From Geobacter sp. (GTDB lineage: Bacteria; Desulfobacterota; Desulfuromonadia; Geobacterales; DSM-12255): DNA of 64,000 bases. Made by a program: the position numbers and the translations under genes. Below, in pieces: positions 38,842 to 48,526 of the stretch. The stretch lies in contig VFJK01000027.1 in the NCBI GenBank assembly GCA_009886125.1, positions 1 to 64,000 on the forward strand. Direction: 5' to 3'. Numbering within the stretch: the stretch's first letter is position 1; each line of letters opens with the position of its first letter. A model generated the notes under the pieces. That model saw only the letters and a list, made by a program, of their open reading frames with translations. It was not told where the DNA came from and searched no databases.

Positions 38842-40413
38842 ATGATACTGAAACACTTGAAATCTTTAAAAAAAAATAATAAAATTTTAACTCATTTCCT
38901 TTTCATAGTGGCCATAACATTTTTCTGCTTTGTATCCACGCTTTATAATGGATTTCTCTTGACCTGGGACGATGGCTACGGGATCGTCGAAAACAAGCAG
39001 ATCAGGCAGCTATCAATCGAAACCGTTCGCTGGGCCTTTACCACCTTTTACTTCCGCGATTGGCTGCCGTTGGTCTGGATTTCCTTTGCCATTGACTATG
39101 CTCTTTGGGGTCTGAACCCAGTTGGCTACCATCTTACCAACAATGTCCTTCATGCCTTGAGTGCAGGCCTGTTTTACCTGATCTCCCTGGCACTTGTCCG
39201 CCAGTATAAAACCCGGCGCAGTTCCGACACCGTTTTGAGTGGAATCAGGGATCTTTACTGTGCAGCGCTGGCAGCGCTGCTCTTTGCCACCCACCCCTTG
39301 AGGGTTGAATCGGTTGCCTGGGCTTTTGAGCGCAAGGATGTCCTCAGCCTGTTTTTCGGTCTGCTTTCCCTTCTTGTCTATCTTCGCTATGTCAGGTCGC
39401 GGGCTGCAGGGACAGCGTATGGGTCAGATGCTGCTTTCTGGCAAAGTCCGCTGTACTGGCTGGCAGTTTTCTTTTATTGTCTCTCTCTCTTTAGTAAGGC
39501 GATGCTCGTGTCGCTTCCGCTGGTCCTGCTGATCATTGATTGGTTCCCATATAACAGGATCAACCGGGAACAGGCCAAAACGGTTCTACTCGAAAAAACA
39601 CCCTTCATCCTCCTGGCAGGAACAACCTCGGCAATTCTCATGACAGTCCATGCCGCCGGTAAAATGCCGTTAAGCAAGGCTGATATGCTGTCGCGGATTT
39701 TGATTGCCTGCAAGTCTATTATCACTTATCTGCAGCTGACGGTCTGGCCGGTTAATTTGAGTCATTTCCATCTTCATCCCGGCAACATCGATAACCCCGG
39801 CTTTGAATATCTGTTTCCAATCTTTCTTTTCATTGTTATAACGATATGCTCGTTTTTGCTGCGTAAACGCTGGCCGGTCGTTCCAACGGTCTGGGCGATC
39901 TATCTCATTACCTTGTTGCCGGTGCTCGGTTTTACCCAGGTCTCCTCAACTGCCATGGCCGACCGCTACACCTATGTGCCTGGTCTGGCGATCTCACTGC
40001 TGGCAGCCGTGGCGATAATGGCGCTGGCAGATAACTGTTCAACGTCGCGTCTGCTCAGCAAGACAGTAACTGTGGCGACTATCGGTATTCTGGCGGTTAG
40101 CTCTTACCTGACAGTCCGGCAAATTTCCTACTGGAAGGATGATGTAACCCTCTGGAGCAGGGCAATCAAGCTGCAGCCGCACTTTTCCGGGAGGATGTAT
40201 GCCGAGCGTTCAGCAGCCTATAAGGCCAAAGGGGAGTTTCAAAAAGCGCTGCAGGACATAAATGAAGCAATCACCATTGCTACGCAGAAACGGCGACCGA
40301 AGATGGAAGAGCTTTATTTTGAGCGGTCTTCCATCCTGCAACTGTTGGGTGAAACCGCACAGGCAACCGCCGACTATAATTATGCGTTATCGCTGCTTGC
40401 CGGACAAAAATAA
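38842..40413 (+). CDS. Polytopic membrane protein with C-terminal TPR, TMTC/GT-C-like
   Basis: GFLLTWDDGYGIVENKQIR, ATHPLRVESVAWAFERKDVLSLFFGLLSLLVYLRY, followed by TPR-like C-terminus. Confidence 0.75.
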   Translation: MILKHLKSLKKNNKILTHFLFIVAITFFCFVSTLYNGFLLTWDDGYGIVENKQIRQLSIETVRWAFTTFYFRDWLPLVWISFAIDYALWGLNPVGYHLTNNVLHALSAGLFYLISLALVRQYKTRRSSDTVLSGIRDLYCAALAALLFATHPLRVESVAWAFERKDVLSLFFGLLSLLVYLRYVRSRAAGTAYGSDAAFWQSPLYWLAVFFYCLSLFSKAMLVSLPLVLLIIDWFPYNRINREQAKTVLLEKTPFILLAGTTSAILMTVHAAGKMPLSKADMLSRILIACKSIITYLQLTVWPVNLSHFHLHPGNIDNPGFEYLFPIFLFIVITICSFLLRKRWPVVPTVWAIYLITLLPVLGFTQVSSTAMADRYTYVPGLAISLLAAVAIMALADNCSTSRLLSKTVTVATIGILAVSSYLTVRQISYWKDDVTLWSRAIKLQPHFSGRMYAERSAAYKAKGEFQKALQDINEAITIATQKRRPKMEELYFERSSILQLLGETAQATADYNYALSLLAGQK

Positions 40414-40429
40414 GCTTGCGACAAGTTCC

Positions 40430-40475
40430 CTTCGACTCCGCTCAGGGAACAGCCGTACGCTGAGCGGAGTCGAAG
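40430..40475. repeat. REP-like palindrome
   Basis: CTTCGACTCCGCTCAG (40430-40445) and CTGAGCGGAGTCGAAG (40460-40475), perfect 16-bp inverted repeat. Confidence 0.7.
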
Positions 40476-40538
40476 CGTATTTCAGTTGGCTTACTCGCTG
40501 CAAAGCAGCGTGGAACGCTAATTACAAATGAGGGATAA

Positions 40539-41663
40539 ATGGATAAACCTGTAGACGCGACCACACAGAAACCGCTTCAGAAAATGTTCGCAAAGCTTTA
40601 TGATTTTCTTGCCTCGGCCAAACTGGCGCTGGCGCTGCTGATCATTATTCTGGTTATCTGTACTGGCGGCGCTACCTTTTTATCGGGTGAAAAAGCAGTC
40701 AAATATGTTTTTTCTACGCTCTGGTTCAACGCGCTGCTGATACTGCTGGTGGTCAATATCGCCTGCTGCTTTTCAGGCCGGATTTTGCGCCGTCGTCTCA
40801 CTATTATTTCATTAGGCATGATCTTGTTTCACATCAGTTTTGTCACTATTCTGCTCGGGGTTGTCTACAACAGCCTCTTCTATTTCAGGGGGACCATTCG
40901 CCTGACAGAAGGGGAAACACTGCGCAGCGGCGATGCCTCCAGCTATGATAAATTTGAACATGGGCGTTTTTTCTCTTTTTTACGCGTGAGAGGTGAAACG
41001 AAACTGATAACCGTGCATCATGGCTATAAAGTCGGCACCGAAAATAAAAGGGCGGCGTACGAGATAGAGGTTGGTAATGGCGGAGAGAAAAAAACCGGCA
41101 TCATCTACGTGACCCATAATCTGAGCCATAAAGGCTTTACCTATTATCCCGAAGTTGAGGGATACTCGCTGTTTGTCATGCTTGCCAATGCCAGCGGCAG
41201 GGATATTTATGGTGCTCATATCCCCTTGCAGAGTCTGAAGCAAAAGGACGGCTCATTTATCTATGCGACCGGATCAAAAGAGGGCGCCAGTCCATTTCCC
41301 TTCCCGCAAGAACATATCCAGCCATTTATGGGGCTGCTGCTGGGGTTTGTGCCGTCTGTGGCGATGGATCGAACCGGCCTGGTGAATTATAAAGCCTATC
41401 CTCTCGTCGGTGATGGCTTTAAAATTGGTGATGAAGCGATACTTGAGGGGCAGGTCAAGAGCGGCGAATCATTCAGCGCCTTCAATCACAGCATGGCTGT
41501 CAGGGAGATTCGCTACTGGGTGACCATGACTGTGCGCCATGAACCGGGTAAGCCGATTGTGCTAACGAGTCTTTGCGTCTGTCTGCTCGGCATGACTATT
41601 ACTACTGCCGGGAGAATGTTCAGGAGAAAAGAACCAGGTCAGGACAATTCTAAGGTTCCGTAA
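40539..41663 (+). CDS. ResB-like cytochrome c biogenesis protein (System II)
   Basis: LYDFLASAKLALALLIIILVICTGGATFL..., WFNALLILLVVNIACCF, periplasmic domain, C-terminal TM. Confidence 0.85.
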   Translation: MDKPVDATTQKPLQKMFAKLYDFLASAKLALALLIIILVICTGGATFLSGEKAVKYVFSTLWFNALLILLVVNIACCFSGRILRRRLTIISLGMILFHISFVTILLGVVYNSLFYFRGTIRLTEGETLRSGDASSYDKFEHGRFFSFLRVRGETKLITVHHGYKVGTENKRAAYEIEVGNGGEKKTGIIYVTHNLSHKGFTYYPEVEGYSLFVMLANASGRDIYGAHIPLQSLKQKDGSFIYATGSKEGASPFPFPQEHIQPFMGLLLGFVPSVAMDRTGLVNYKAYPLVGDGFKIGDEAILEGQVKSGESFSAFNHSMAVREIRYWVTMTVRHEPGKPIVLTSLCVCLLGMTITTAGRMFRRKEPGQDNSKVP

Positions 41664-41716
41664 CCGGCTTAAGTGAGGAGGTAACAATCAAAGCTGTCGG
41701 TTCTGTAAATACGCCT

Positions 41717-44020
41717 TTGAAATTGATTATGCCAGCGGCAATCCTTGCCTCGATTCTGCTGCTGTTTTTTGGCGACCTGCTGTTTTCCGGCGGAGAAAGG
41801 ATCCTTTCCGCCAAAGGTACCGATGCCTATGCGCAATTTATTCACTGGTATGCTTTCGGCTTTGGCGAGCTGAAAAACGGCCAGCTACCCCTCTGGAATC
41901 CTCATATTTATTCCGGCGCGCCATTTTTGGGCGCATTTCAATCGGCGCTTTTTTATCCATTGAACTGGCTTTACCTGATTTTGCCGCTGCCGGTGGCGAT
42001 TAATCTGGGAATCGTCCTGCACCAGTTTCTGGGCGGGTATTTCTTCCAGTTCTGGCTGCAGCGCCGCGGCTTGCCGCTTGCAGCAGCGATGCTGGGGAGT
42101 GTGCTGTTTATCTTCTCTGGTGCGCAGTTCCCCCATATTTATGCGGGACATCTTCCCCATTTAGCGGCAATGGCCTGGGCACCGCTGATTTTCCTCGCCA
42201 TTGACAGTCAATTTGAACGGCCAGCGCCGGTTTGGCTCCTGGCAGGAGGAGCCGCGATTGCCATGCAGATCCTGGCCGGACATCCACAGTATGTCTATTA
42301 CACCGGGATCACGGTTGTCCTTTACTGCTCACTGCTTACCATTACGGCCCGGGAGCGCTCCTGGAAAGCACCTGCCGGCGTAGCAGTCATGTATCTGCTG
42401 GCGCTTGGCCTCAGCAGTGTGCAGTGGCTGCCGGGCCTGCAAGCAGCGGCTGAATGCGTCCGCTCCGGTGGCCTGCAATATAAAATGGCCGCCATGTTTT
42501 CGCTGCCGCCGGAAAACCTGCTGACCCTGCTCGCCCCCGGTTTCTTCGGCTCCATGGACGGGTTTCCCTACTGGGGGCGCTGGTATCTCTGGGAGATGAG
42601 CCTGTTCATCACAGTCAGCGGGCTGGTGCTGGCAGTTCGAGGCATAGGTGCGATCCAGCGGCGCGAACGGACGGTGGTCCTGATAATCATGGTTGTGCTG
42701 CTGCTGCTCGCCTTCGGCAAACATACCCCTTTGCATCAGCTACTGTTCAATATTCTGCCCGGTTTCGATCTTTTTCGCAGCAGCGCCAAGTTCACTTTCC
42801 CGTTGCTGCTCTTTATGATTCTGCTGGCGGCGTATGGCGCCAATGCCTGGTCGGGAAAGGGACGGGTGAGCCAGAGCGCCATTAACAGGATTGTTGCTTT
42901 TGGCGTATTGGTAGCCGGCTGCGGCTGCCTGCTGCTGACCTCTCAGGGGGCGAAGTTTCTGGCGTGGTTCATTGAGAGTGTTCTTATCAAGTCCGGCGAC
43001 AGCTACTATATGTTCAACCCGGCAGCATTACCGCAATTTGCCAGTGAAGCTGCCACCAATGGCGCTGTCACGTTACTGTTCGCTTCCTGCACACTGCTGC
43101 TGCTGGCGGCTGTTTTATGGGGGGCGCGCACCAATGAGTATATCGGCGAGCGACTGGGATGGCTGCTGCTGCTCCTGGCTTTGCTTGAAGGCGGCTTTTT
43201 CGCAGCCGGATTTCGCAGCACCTTTGATCGCCGTGAGGCGATAGCGCCGGTCTCTGCCGCTGCCATGAAAAAAACTGGTGACAAGGATAGCCGCGTGCTC
43301 AATCTGGTGCTGGCCAATTCGGCCATGTCAACCGGAGAGTTTGATGTCTGGGGTGATGACCCATTCGTAACGAAACGCTATGCCCAATTTATGGCATATA
43401 CACAAGGAATGGACCCCAAGAAGGCGACTCAGTACCTGGAGCTGCGCCAGAACAGTCCGCTGTTGCGCCTTGCCCGCTGCGCCGCGGTGCTGACTTTGGA
43501 CGGACAGATTACCTATCTCGAAAATCCGCTGCCGCGTTTCCAGATTGTCCCTGACTGGAAGGTAGTGGCCTCAGCTGACGCCGTGCTGGAGGAGTTGGGG
43601 AAAGCGGATTTCGAGCCGACCAAGAGGGTGCTGCTGGAGTCTGATCCCGGTCTTCAGCATGTCGCTGCTCAAAGCGGAGCAGTTGGCGCTGTTACGGTTG
43701 AGCAGGAGACGACTGACACGGTAACTCTCAATGTTACGACTGCTGTGCCGGCAATTCTCTTTGTGACCGATGCCTGGACACCATCCTGGCGGGCGGTGAG
43801 TCTGCCGGGGAGCAGTCAGCGCGAGTATAAGCTGCTGCCGGGGGATTATGCCTTCCGGGCAATTCCCTTGAATGCGGGAGTGCACCGGCTCCGGATGGAG
43901 TACCATTCGCCGGAGCTGCTCTACGGGGGATGGATTTCAGCCGGATCGTTCCTCTGTCTGCTTGGCGGGGCACTTTTCCTGGCTCTGCATCAACGAGTAA
44001 AAGCGAAAGCCTCGCCCTGA
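41717..44020 (+). CDS. YfhO-like large polytopic membrane protein
   Basis: LWNPHIYSGAPFLGAFQSALFYPLNWLYLILP and C-terminal LFVTDAWTPSWRA...YRAIPL-type blocks. Confidence 0.8.
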   Translation: MKLIMPAAILASILLLFFGDLLFSGGERILSAKGTDAYAQFIHWYAFGFGELKNGQLPLWNPHIYSGAPFLGAFQSALFYPLNWLYLILPLPVAINLGIVLHQFLGGYFFQFWLQRRGLPLAAAMLGSVLFIFSGAQFPHIYAGHLPHLAAMAWAPLIFLAIDSQFERPAPVWLLAGGAAIAMQILAGHPQYVYYTGITVVLYCSLLTITARERSWKAPAGVAVMYLLALGLSSVQWLPGLQAAAECVRSGGLQYKMAAMFSLPPENLLTLLAPGFFGSMDGFPYWGRWYLWEMSLFITVSGLVLAVRGIGAIQRRERTVVLIIMVVLLLLAFGKHTPLHQLLFNILPGFDLFRSSAKFTFPLLLFMILLAAYGANAWSGKGRVSQSAINRIVAFGVLVAGCGCLLLTSQGAKFLAWFIESVLIKSGDSYYMFNPAALPQFASEAATNGAVTLLFASCTLLLLAAVLWGARTNEYIGERLGWLLLLLALLEGGFFAAGFRSTFDRREAIAPVSAAAMKKTGDKDSRVLNLVLANSAMSTGEFDVWGDDPFVTKRYAQFMAYTQGMDPKKATQYLELRQNSPLLRLARCAAVLTLDGQITYLENPLPRFQIVPDWKVVASADAVLEELGKADFEPTKRVLLESDPGLQHVAAQSGAVGAVTVEQETTDTVTLNVTTAVPAILFVTDAWTPSWRAVSLPGSSQREYKLLPGDYAFRAIPLNAGVHRLRMEYHSPELLYGGWISAGSFLCLLGGALFLALHQRVKAKASP

Positions 44021-44061
44021 AACGAGCGACTGGAATTTGATTAAACGTTACTTCAGGAGGT

Positions 44062-45399
44062 ATGATGAGATCCGTTTTACTTATAATGACTCTTTGCATG
44101 ACTGTTCTAGCGTCATGTCAAAGCAGGGGGAATACGCCCGTAGCTGAGGTTTTTAACAAGCAGCCGACCCTATTGACAACTCTTCCGGCTGGCTATGAGG
44201 CAGGTGAGATTACCTTTAGCGATAACGGCCTGCAGGTTGCCGTTATCCTCAAAAAAGAGGGTAAAATGGCCATGAGCATTAATTCGGTCATGAGCCCTAT
44301 GTATGAAGGGGTTCGTGCGCCGGTTTTTCATGCCACTTCAAAACAGTATGCGTTTGTTGCCACAAAGGAAGGGAAACAATGCGTTGTTTTCAATGGCAGG
44401 GAAGGGGCGTTGTATGACAGTGTCAGAAATCCCATGATTAATTCTGCTGGCCGGCTTGTGTATGCTGCGAAACGTGGCGATAAGTGGTTTATCGTGTCTG
44501 GTGACAAAGAGAGTAAGGCATGGGATACTCAAGATCCCTCGCTCTTCGTAAGCCCTGACGGTAAACGGTTGGCATTTTTAGAGCAGAACAGCGCGACAAA
44601 AAAATTCAATATGTGCGTATGCAGTGTTACATTCAAGGAGTATGCACGGGGCGGGGAATATGATGAGCTTGCAGATGTCAGCACGAATTGGGTAGGTTCA
44701 CATCTGACGTACAAGGTTGGCAGGAATGGTAAGCAAACAGTTGTGTTGTTTGATTTCAGCCAACCTGGTTGCACTGAAAAAGAAGGCCGCTGGTACGAGA
44801 AAGTCGGTAACTTTGCTTTGTCAAACAATGGCGCGTATGTGGCGTTCTTTGGCCAGCGCGATGGAAAGCATTATCTGGTTAATGGCAATAACGAATGGCC
44901 GTGCACTGATTACTCCATGTTGTTTGATATAACCGTTTCCGACAAAGGCAACGTCCTCTATACCGGGGCGATCAAACAGTCCATAATTCTTTCCCTTGAC
45001 GGGAAGATTGTTACGGACCGGCCCGAAAGCATTGATGATTTAACCTTCAGCGATGACTCCAATCATATTTTATTTGTTGCCGGTCCCTGCCCGCTGATTC
45101 CAACAGACAAACCGGTTGAATTCGCCTATCTGGTTGTCGATGGACATGAATCGAAAAAATATGATAAGGTCGTAAGTCCGCGGTTTGCTCCTGATAATAC
45201 CCATATAGTGTTTCGCGCCCGTTCAGAAGGGAAGCGATTTGTGGTGGTGGCTGACAAGACAGGGAAAATTCTCAAAGAGCACTCCCCGTATGAAGCTGTC
45301 TGGGACTTTAAATTTTCTCCTGATGGGAAATCTGTTGGTTATGGTGTGAAAAAAGGTCAGGAATTATGGTGGCAAGTAGCATCGTTGGGGCAAATGTGA
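44062..45399 (+). CDS. Lipoprotein with WD40/PD40-like beta-propeller repeats
   Basis: Lipobox-like MTVLASC; repeated FSPDGKSVGYGV, VSPDGKRLAFLE, FAPDNTHIVFRA motifs. Confidence 0.78.
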   Translation: MMRSVLLIMTLCMTVLASCQSRGNTPVAEVFNKQPTLLTTLPAGYEAGEITFSDNGLQVAVILKKEGKMAMSINSVMSPMYEGVRAPVFHATSKQYAFVATKEGKQCVVFNGREGALYDSVRNPMINSAGRLVYAAKRGDKWFIVSGDKESKAWDTQDPSLFVSPDGKRLAFLEQNSATKKFNMCVCSVTFKEYARGGEYDELADVSTNWVGSHLTYKVGRNGKQTVVLFDFSQPGCTEKEGRWYEKVGNFALSNNGAYVAFFGQRDGKHYLVNGNNEWPCTDYSMLFDITVSDKGNVLYTGAIKQSIILSLDGKIVTDRPESIDDLTFSDDSNHILFVAGPCPLIPTDKPVEFAYLVVDGHESKKYDKVVSPRFAPDNTHIVFRARSEGKRFVVVADKTGKILKEHSPYEAVWDFKFSPDGKSVGYGVKKGQELWWQVASLGQM

Positions 45400-45479
45400 A
45401 GTTATCTCTTTGTAACCTTTACAGCTATGTGTATGATATTTTCAAATAGTGCACATAAAGTTCCTGAAGGAGGTGTATT

Positions 45480-45692
45480 GTGCTTGCTCGTACCAATGTA
45501 ATGATTGATCTTGATCTGGTTCAGGAAGCTTGCCGCCTTACCAGCATCAAGACAAAGAAAGACGTTATTGCCTGTGCTCTGAAAGAACTGGTGTCGCAGC
45601 GCAAGCGGCAAAAGCTGCTCACTCTCAGGCATGCTGGACTCTGGTCGGGTGATCTGGCTGCTCAACGGGAAAGTCGCCATGATCCTGCTTGA
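45480..45692 (+). CDS. vapB: VapB-family antitoxin
   Basis: ARTNVMIDLDLVQEACRLTSIKTKKDVIACALKELVSQRKRQKLLTLR. Confidence 0.85.
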   Translation: MLARTNVMIDLDLVQEACRLTSIKTKKDVIACALKELVSQRKRQKLLTLRHAGLWSGDLAAQRESRHDPA

Positions 45693-46080
45693 TACGAGTG
45701 CGCTGATTGAATTTCTCAACCATACCGATTCACCCTTTGACAGGGCAATTGAAAATATAATCCTGAGTAGCGCTGATGCGGCGCTTACCGATATTGTTCT
45801 TACCGAAGTTCTCCAGGGCATCCGTCTCGAACGGGATTACCGCGAAATAAAAGAGTCACTGCTTACGTTCCCCGTTTTGTCCCTCAAGGGGCCACAATCC
45901 TACATTCATGCAGCCGACATATATCGCAAATGCCGGGCAAAAGGGACAACTATCCGAAGCACCATCGATCTGTTAATAGCTCAGGCGGCTATTGAGTATG
46001 GGGCAGCATTACTGCATAACGACAGGGATTTTGATGCAATAGCTTCTGTGTCTTCCTTGAAGATATTTCATGTCGCATGA
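45679..46080 (+). CDS. vapC: PIN-domain toxin VapC
   Basis: MILLDTSALIEFLNHTDSP...STIDLLIAQAAIEYGAALLHNDRDFDAIA; overlaps vapB. Confidence 0.88.
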   Translation: MILLDTSALIEFLNHTDSPFDRAIENIILSSADAALTDIVLTEVLQGIRLERDYREIKESLLTFPVLSLKGPQSYIHAADIYRKCRAKGTTIRSTIDLLIAQAAIEYGAALLHNDRDFDAIASVSSLKIFHVA

Positions 46081-46133
46081 TCCTTTGTAATTGATCGAAT
46101 TGATGTAAAAATTGAGTAAATCTGGAGGATATA

Positions 46134-46961
46134 ATGAACCCTGAAATCAGTTTTTTCTGGATCGCGGTCGGCTGCTACGGTGTCAGCGCATTCAGCTATA
46201 TCATCGGCCTGATGGCCCGTAAGGAAGCCCTGCTTAACCTGGGAATGGCGCTCTCGGCGATCGGTCTGATCTGTCATACGGCAACTGTGGCGATTCGCTG
46301 GATTGCCGGCGGGGTGCTGCCCTTTATCGAAATCTCGGAATCACTTTCCTCCGGGGTGCTGATTGCCGTGTTCATCTTTCTGATCATCCAGTTTTCCTCA
46401 GGTCGCTTGAAGGCTACCGGGGTTCTGGTGATGCCGGTCTGTTTCATTCTTCTTGGCTGGGCCGGTTCCCTGATTAAAGATATAGGCGGTACACTCCCCC
46501 CCTCTTTGCAGAGCCAATGGCTCTGGGTGCATATCATTGGCGCATCGACCGGCTTCAGCGGCGTGCTGACAGCCGCAGCCCTTGGCCTCCTCTTTCTGCT
46601 CAAGGAGCGCAATTCCGGCGGGGTCTACGATAAGATTCCCGATCTGGAATCCCTTGATGATCTGGGCTACCGCTTCATCAGCGGCGGTTTTATCATGCTC
46701 GGCGTCATGCTCGTTTCCGGTTCATTCTGGTCAAACCAGGTCAAGGGGAGTTACTGGAACTGGGATCCTGTCGAGGTCTGGTCGCTGATTACCTGGTTGA
46801 CCTACGGAATCTATCTGCACCTGCGGATCACCTTCGGCTGGCGTCATAGGCGGATGGCAATCTACGCCCTTGGTGCTCTTGGTATCATGATTATCAGCTA
46901 CTGGGGCATTCCGTTCGTCAAGGAGAACTTCCATACCGGCTTCCGCATTGAACATAAGTAG
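46134..46961 (+). CDS. ccsA: CcsA/ResC-type cytochrome c synthase subunit
   Basis: WVHIIGASTGFSGVLTAAALGLLFLL, GSFWSNQVKGSYWNWDPVEVWSLITWLTYGIYLHLR (WWD-like). Confidence 0.88.
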   Translation: MNPEISFFWIAVGCYGVSAFSYIIGLMARKEALLNLGMALSAIGLICHTATVAIRWIAGGVLPFIEISESLSSGVLIAVFIFLIIQFSSGRLKATGVLVMPVCFILLGWAGSLIKDIGGTLPPSLQSQWLWVHIIGASTGFSGVLTAAALGLLFLLKERNSGGVYDKIPDLESLDDLGYRFISGGFIMLGVMLVSGSFWSNQVKGSYWNWDPVEVWSLITWLTYGIYLHLRITFGWRHRRMAIYALGALGIMIISYWGIPFVKENFHTGFRIEHK

Positions 46962-46970
46962 GCAGTCTTC

Positions 46971-48281
46971 ATGAAACTCTGCATCATCAAGCCCCCCATG
47001 CCGTTTGGCTGGACGCCGGTAGCGCCGCCGATTCTGGAGTATCTGGCGGCGTTGACCCGCCAGGCCGATCCCGTCATTGACATACAGCTCGTGGACGGCA
47101 GCGCTACTCCTGACGCCTTTGATACGCTGGAGTGCGATCTGGCCGCCATCAGCCTCCTCACGCCGACTGCCGTGCCAGGTTACCGGATAGCGGCCAAACT
47201 GCGGCAGCGGGGGATCAAGGTGGTTTTCGGCGGTATGCATGCCTCGGCCATGCCGGAAGAGGCTGCTTCTCACGGCGATGCCGTAGTGATCGGCGAAGCG
47301 GAATCGGTCTGGCCCCAGGTGCTGCGCGATTTTCGGGCCGGGACGTTGCAGCCGATGTATCTGGGGGAGCGGCTGCCGCTGGACAACCTACCGACGCCGC
47401 TCTACGGCACACTGAAGGGAAAGTATCGTTTCCGCGGGGTCAATACCTCGCGTGGCTGCCCCTATGACTGCACCTTTTGTTCGGTGAAGCCATTTTTTGG
47501 CGCGCAGGTGCGCTTTCGTCCCATCGATCAGGTGGTGCGCGATGTGGCGGCGATCCCCGAGAAGATCTACATGAACGGCGACGAGAACATCTGGACCGGC
47601 AAGGTTGAGCGGGCCATCGACATGTTCAGCGCTTTAAAAGGGCTGAACAAAAAGTGGATGGGATTCGGCAGTCTCGGGCCGATCATGTCGCCGGTCGGTT
47701 CAAAACTGCTCGATGCTGCCCGCGAGGGGGGGTTGATGACCCTCTGGGTGGGCTGGGATGCCATGAGCGATGCGGGACTGGACGCTTACGGAGCTTCAGG
47801 GAAGATCGGCCGGAACCGGGAGGAGGCTCTTCGCAAGATCAGGGATCATGGCATCGATGTTTCCCTCTTTTTCATGCTGGGTGGCCGGGCCGACACGCTG
47901 GCCGATTTCGATCGGGCGCTTGATCTTTGTGACCGGCTCGGGGTGAGTATGCATCCTTCCCTGCTGGTACCCTATCCGGGGACGAAGCTGTATGAAGAGT
48001 ACGCTCCCTATATCTACAAGGAGCTGGGGTGGGAGTACTACAACGGCTCCTACGCACTCTATGACCATCCCGATCCGGCGATGAGTGCCGAGGTCAGGGA
48101 GCGGCGTTTCTACGAGGTTTCACTGGAGATGCTAAGTCTCGGCCGGGTGCTGCGCCATATGTTTGACATCCCGATGGCGAGTTTCCCCGGCGCCCATATC
48201 CTGTCACTCATGTCACAGCTGCCGGTGCGGCACGGGATGAAAATCGCCTTTGACAAGTGGAAAGAGCAAAAGGGGCGCTGA
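46971..48281 (+). CDS. B12-binding-domain radical SAM protein
   Basis: NTSRGCPYDCTFCSVKPFFG (CX3CX2C); N-terminal VVFGGMHASAMPEEAASHGDAVVIGEAE. Confidence 0.9.
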   Translation: MKLCIIKPPMPFGWTPVAPPILEYLAALTRQADPVIDIQLVDGSATPDAFDTLECDLAAISLLTPTAVPGYRIAAKLRQRGIKVVFGGMHASAMPEEAASHGDAVVIGEAESVWPQVLRDFRAGTLQPMYLGERLPLDNLPTPLYGTLKGKYRFRGVNTSRGCPYDCTFCSVKPFFGAQVRFRPIDQVVRDVAAIPEKIYMNGDENIWTGKVERAIDMFSALKGLNKKWMGFGSLGPIMSPVGSKLLDAAREGGLMTLWVGWDAMSDAGLDAYGASGKIGRNREEALRKIRDHGIDVSLFFMLGGRADTLADFDRALDLCDRLGVSMHPSLLVPYPGTKLYEEYAPYIYKELGWEYYNGSYALYDHPDPAMSAEVRERRFYEVSLEMLSLGRVLRHMFDIPMASFPGAHILSLMSQLPVRHGMKIAFDKWKEQKGR

Positions 48282-48283
48282 CT

Positions 48284-48526
48284 GTGCAGAAGCCATGGAT
48301 GATCAAGACGGGCAATATCCTCATTTTTGTGGGGGTGAGCATGTGGGGCGTCTATGCCGTGGGGAAATATCTGCTCGGCTGGGACATCACTGACCGTCAG
48401 GTTCTCCCTTATCACCTCATGATGATTATCCCCGGCATGCTGCTGCGTCACTACAGCGGCATGCTCGGCAGGTTTTTCGGGTGCAGTGGCAAGGATGGAA
48501 ACGGTGATGGCAATGGCAACTCTTGA
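48284..48526 (+). CDS. Small membrane protein, unknown function
   Basis: GTG start in frame; two hydrophobic segments; overlaps the following gene. Confidence 0.55.
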   Translation: MQKPWMIKTGNILIFVGVSMWGVYAVGKYLLGWDITDRQVLPYHLMMIIPGMLLRHYSGMLGRFFGCSGKDGNGDGNGNS

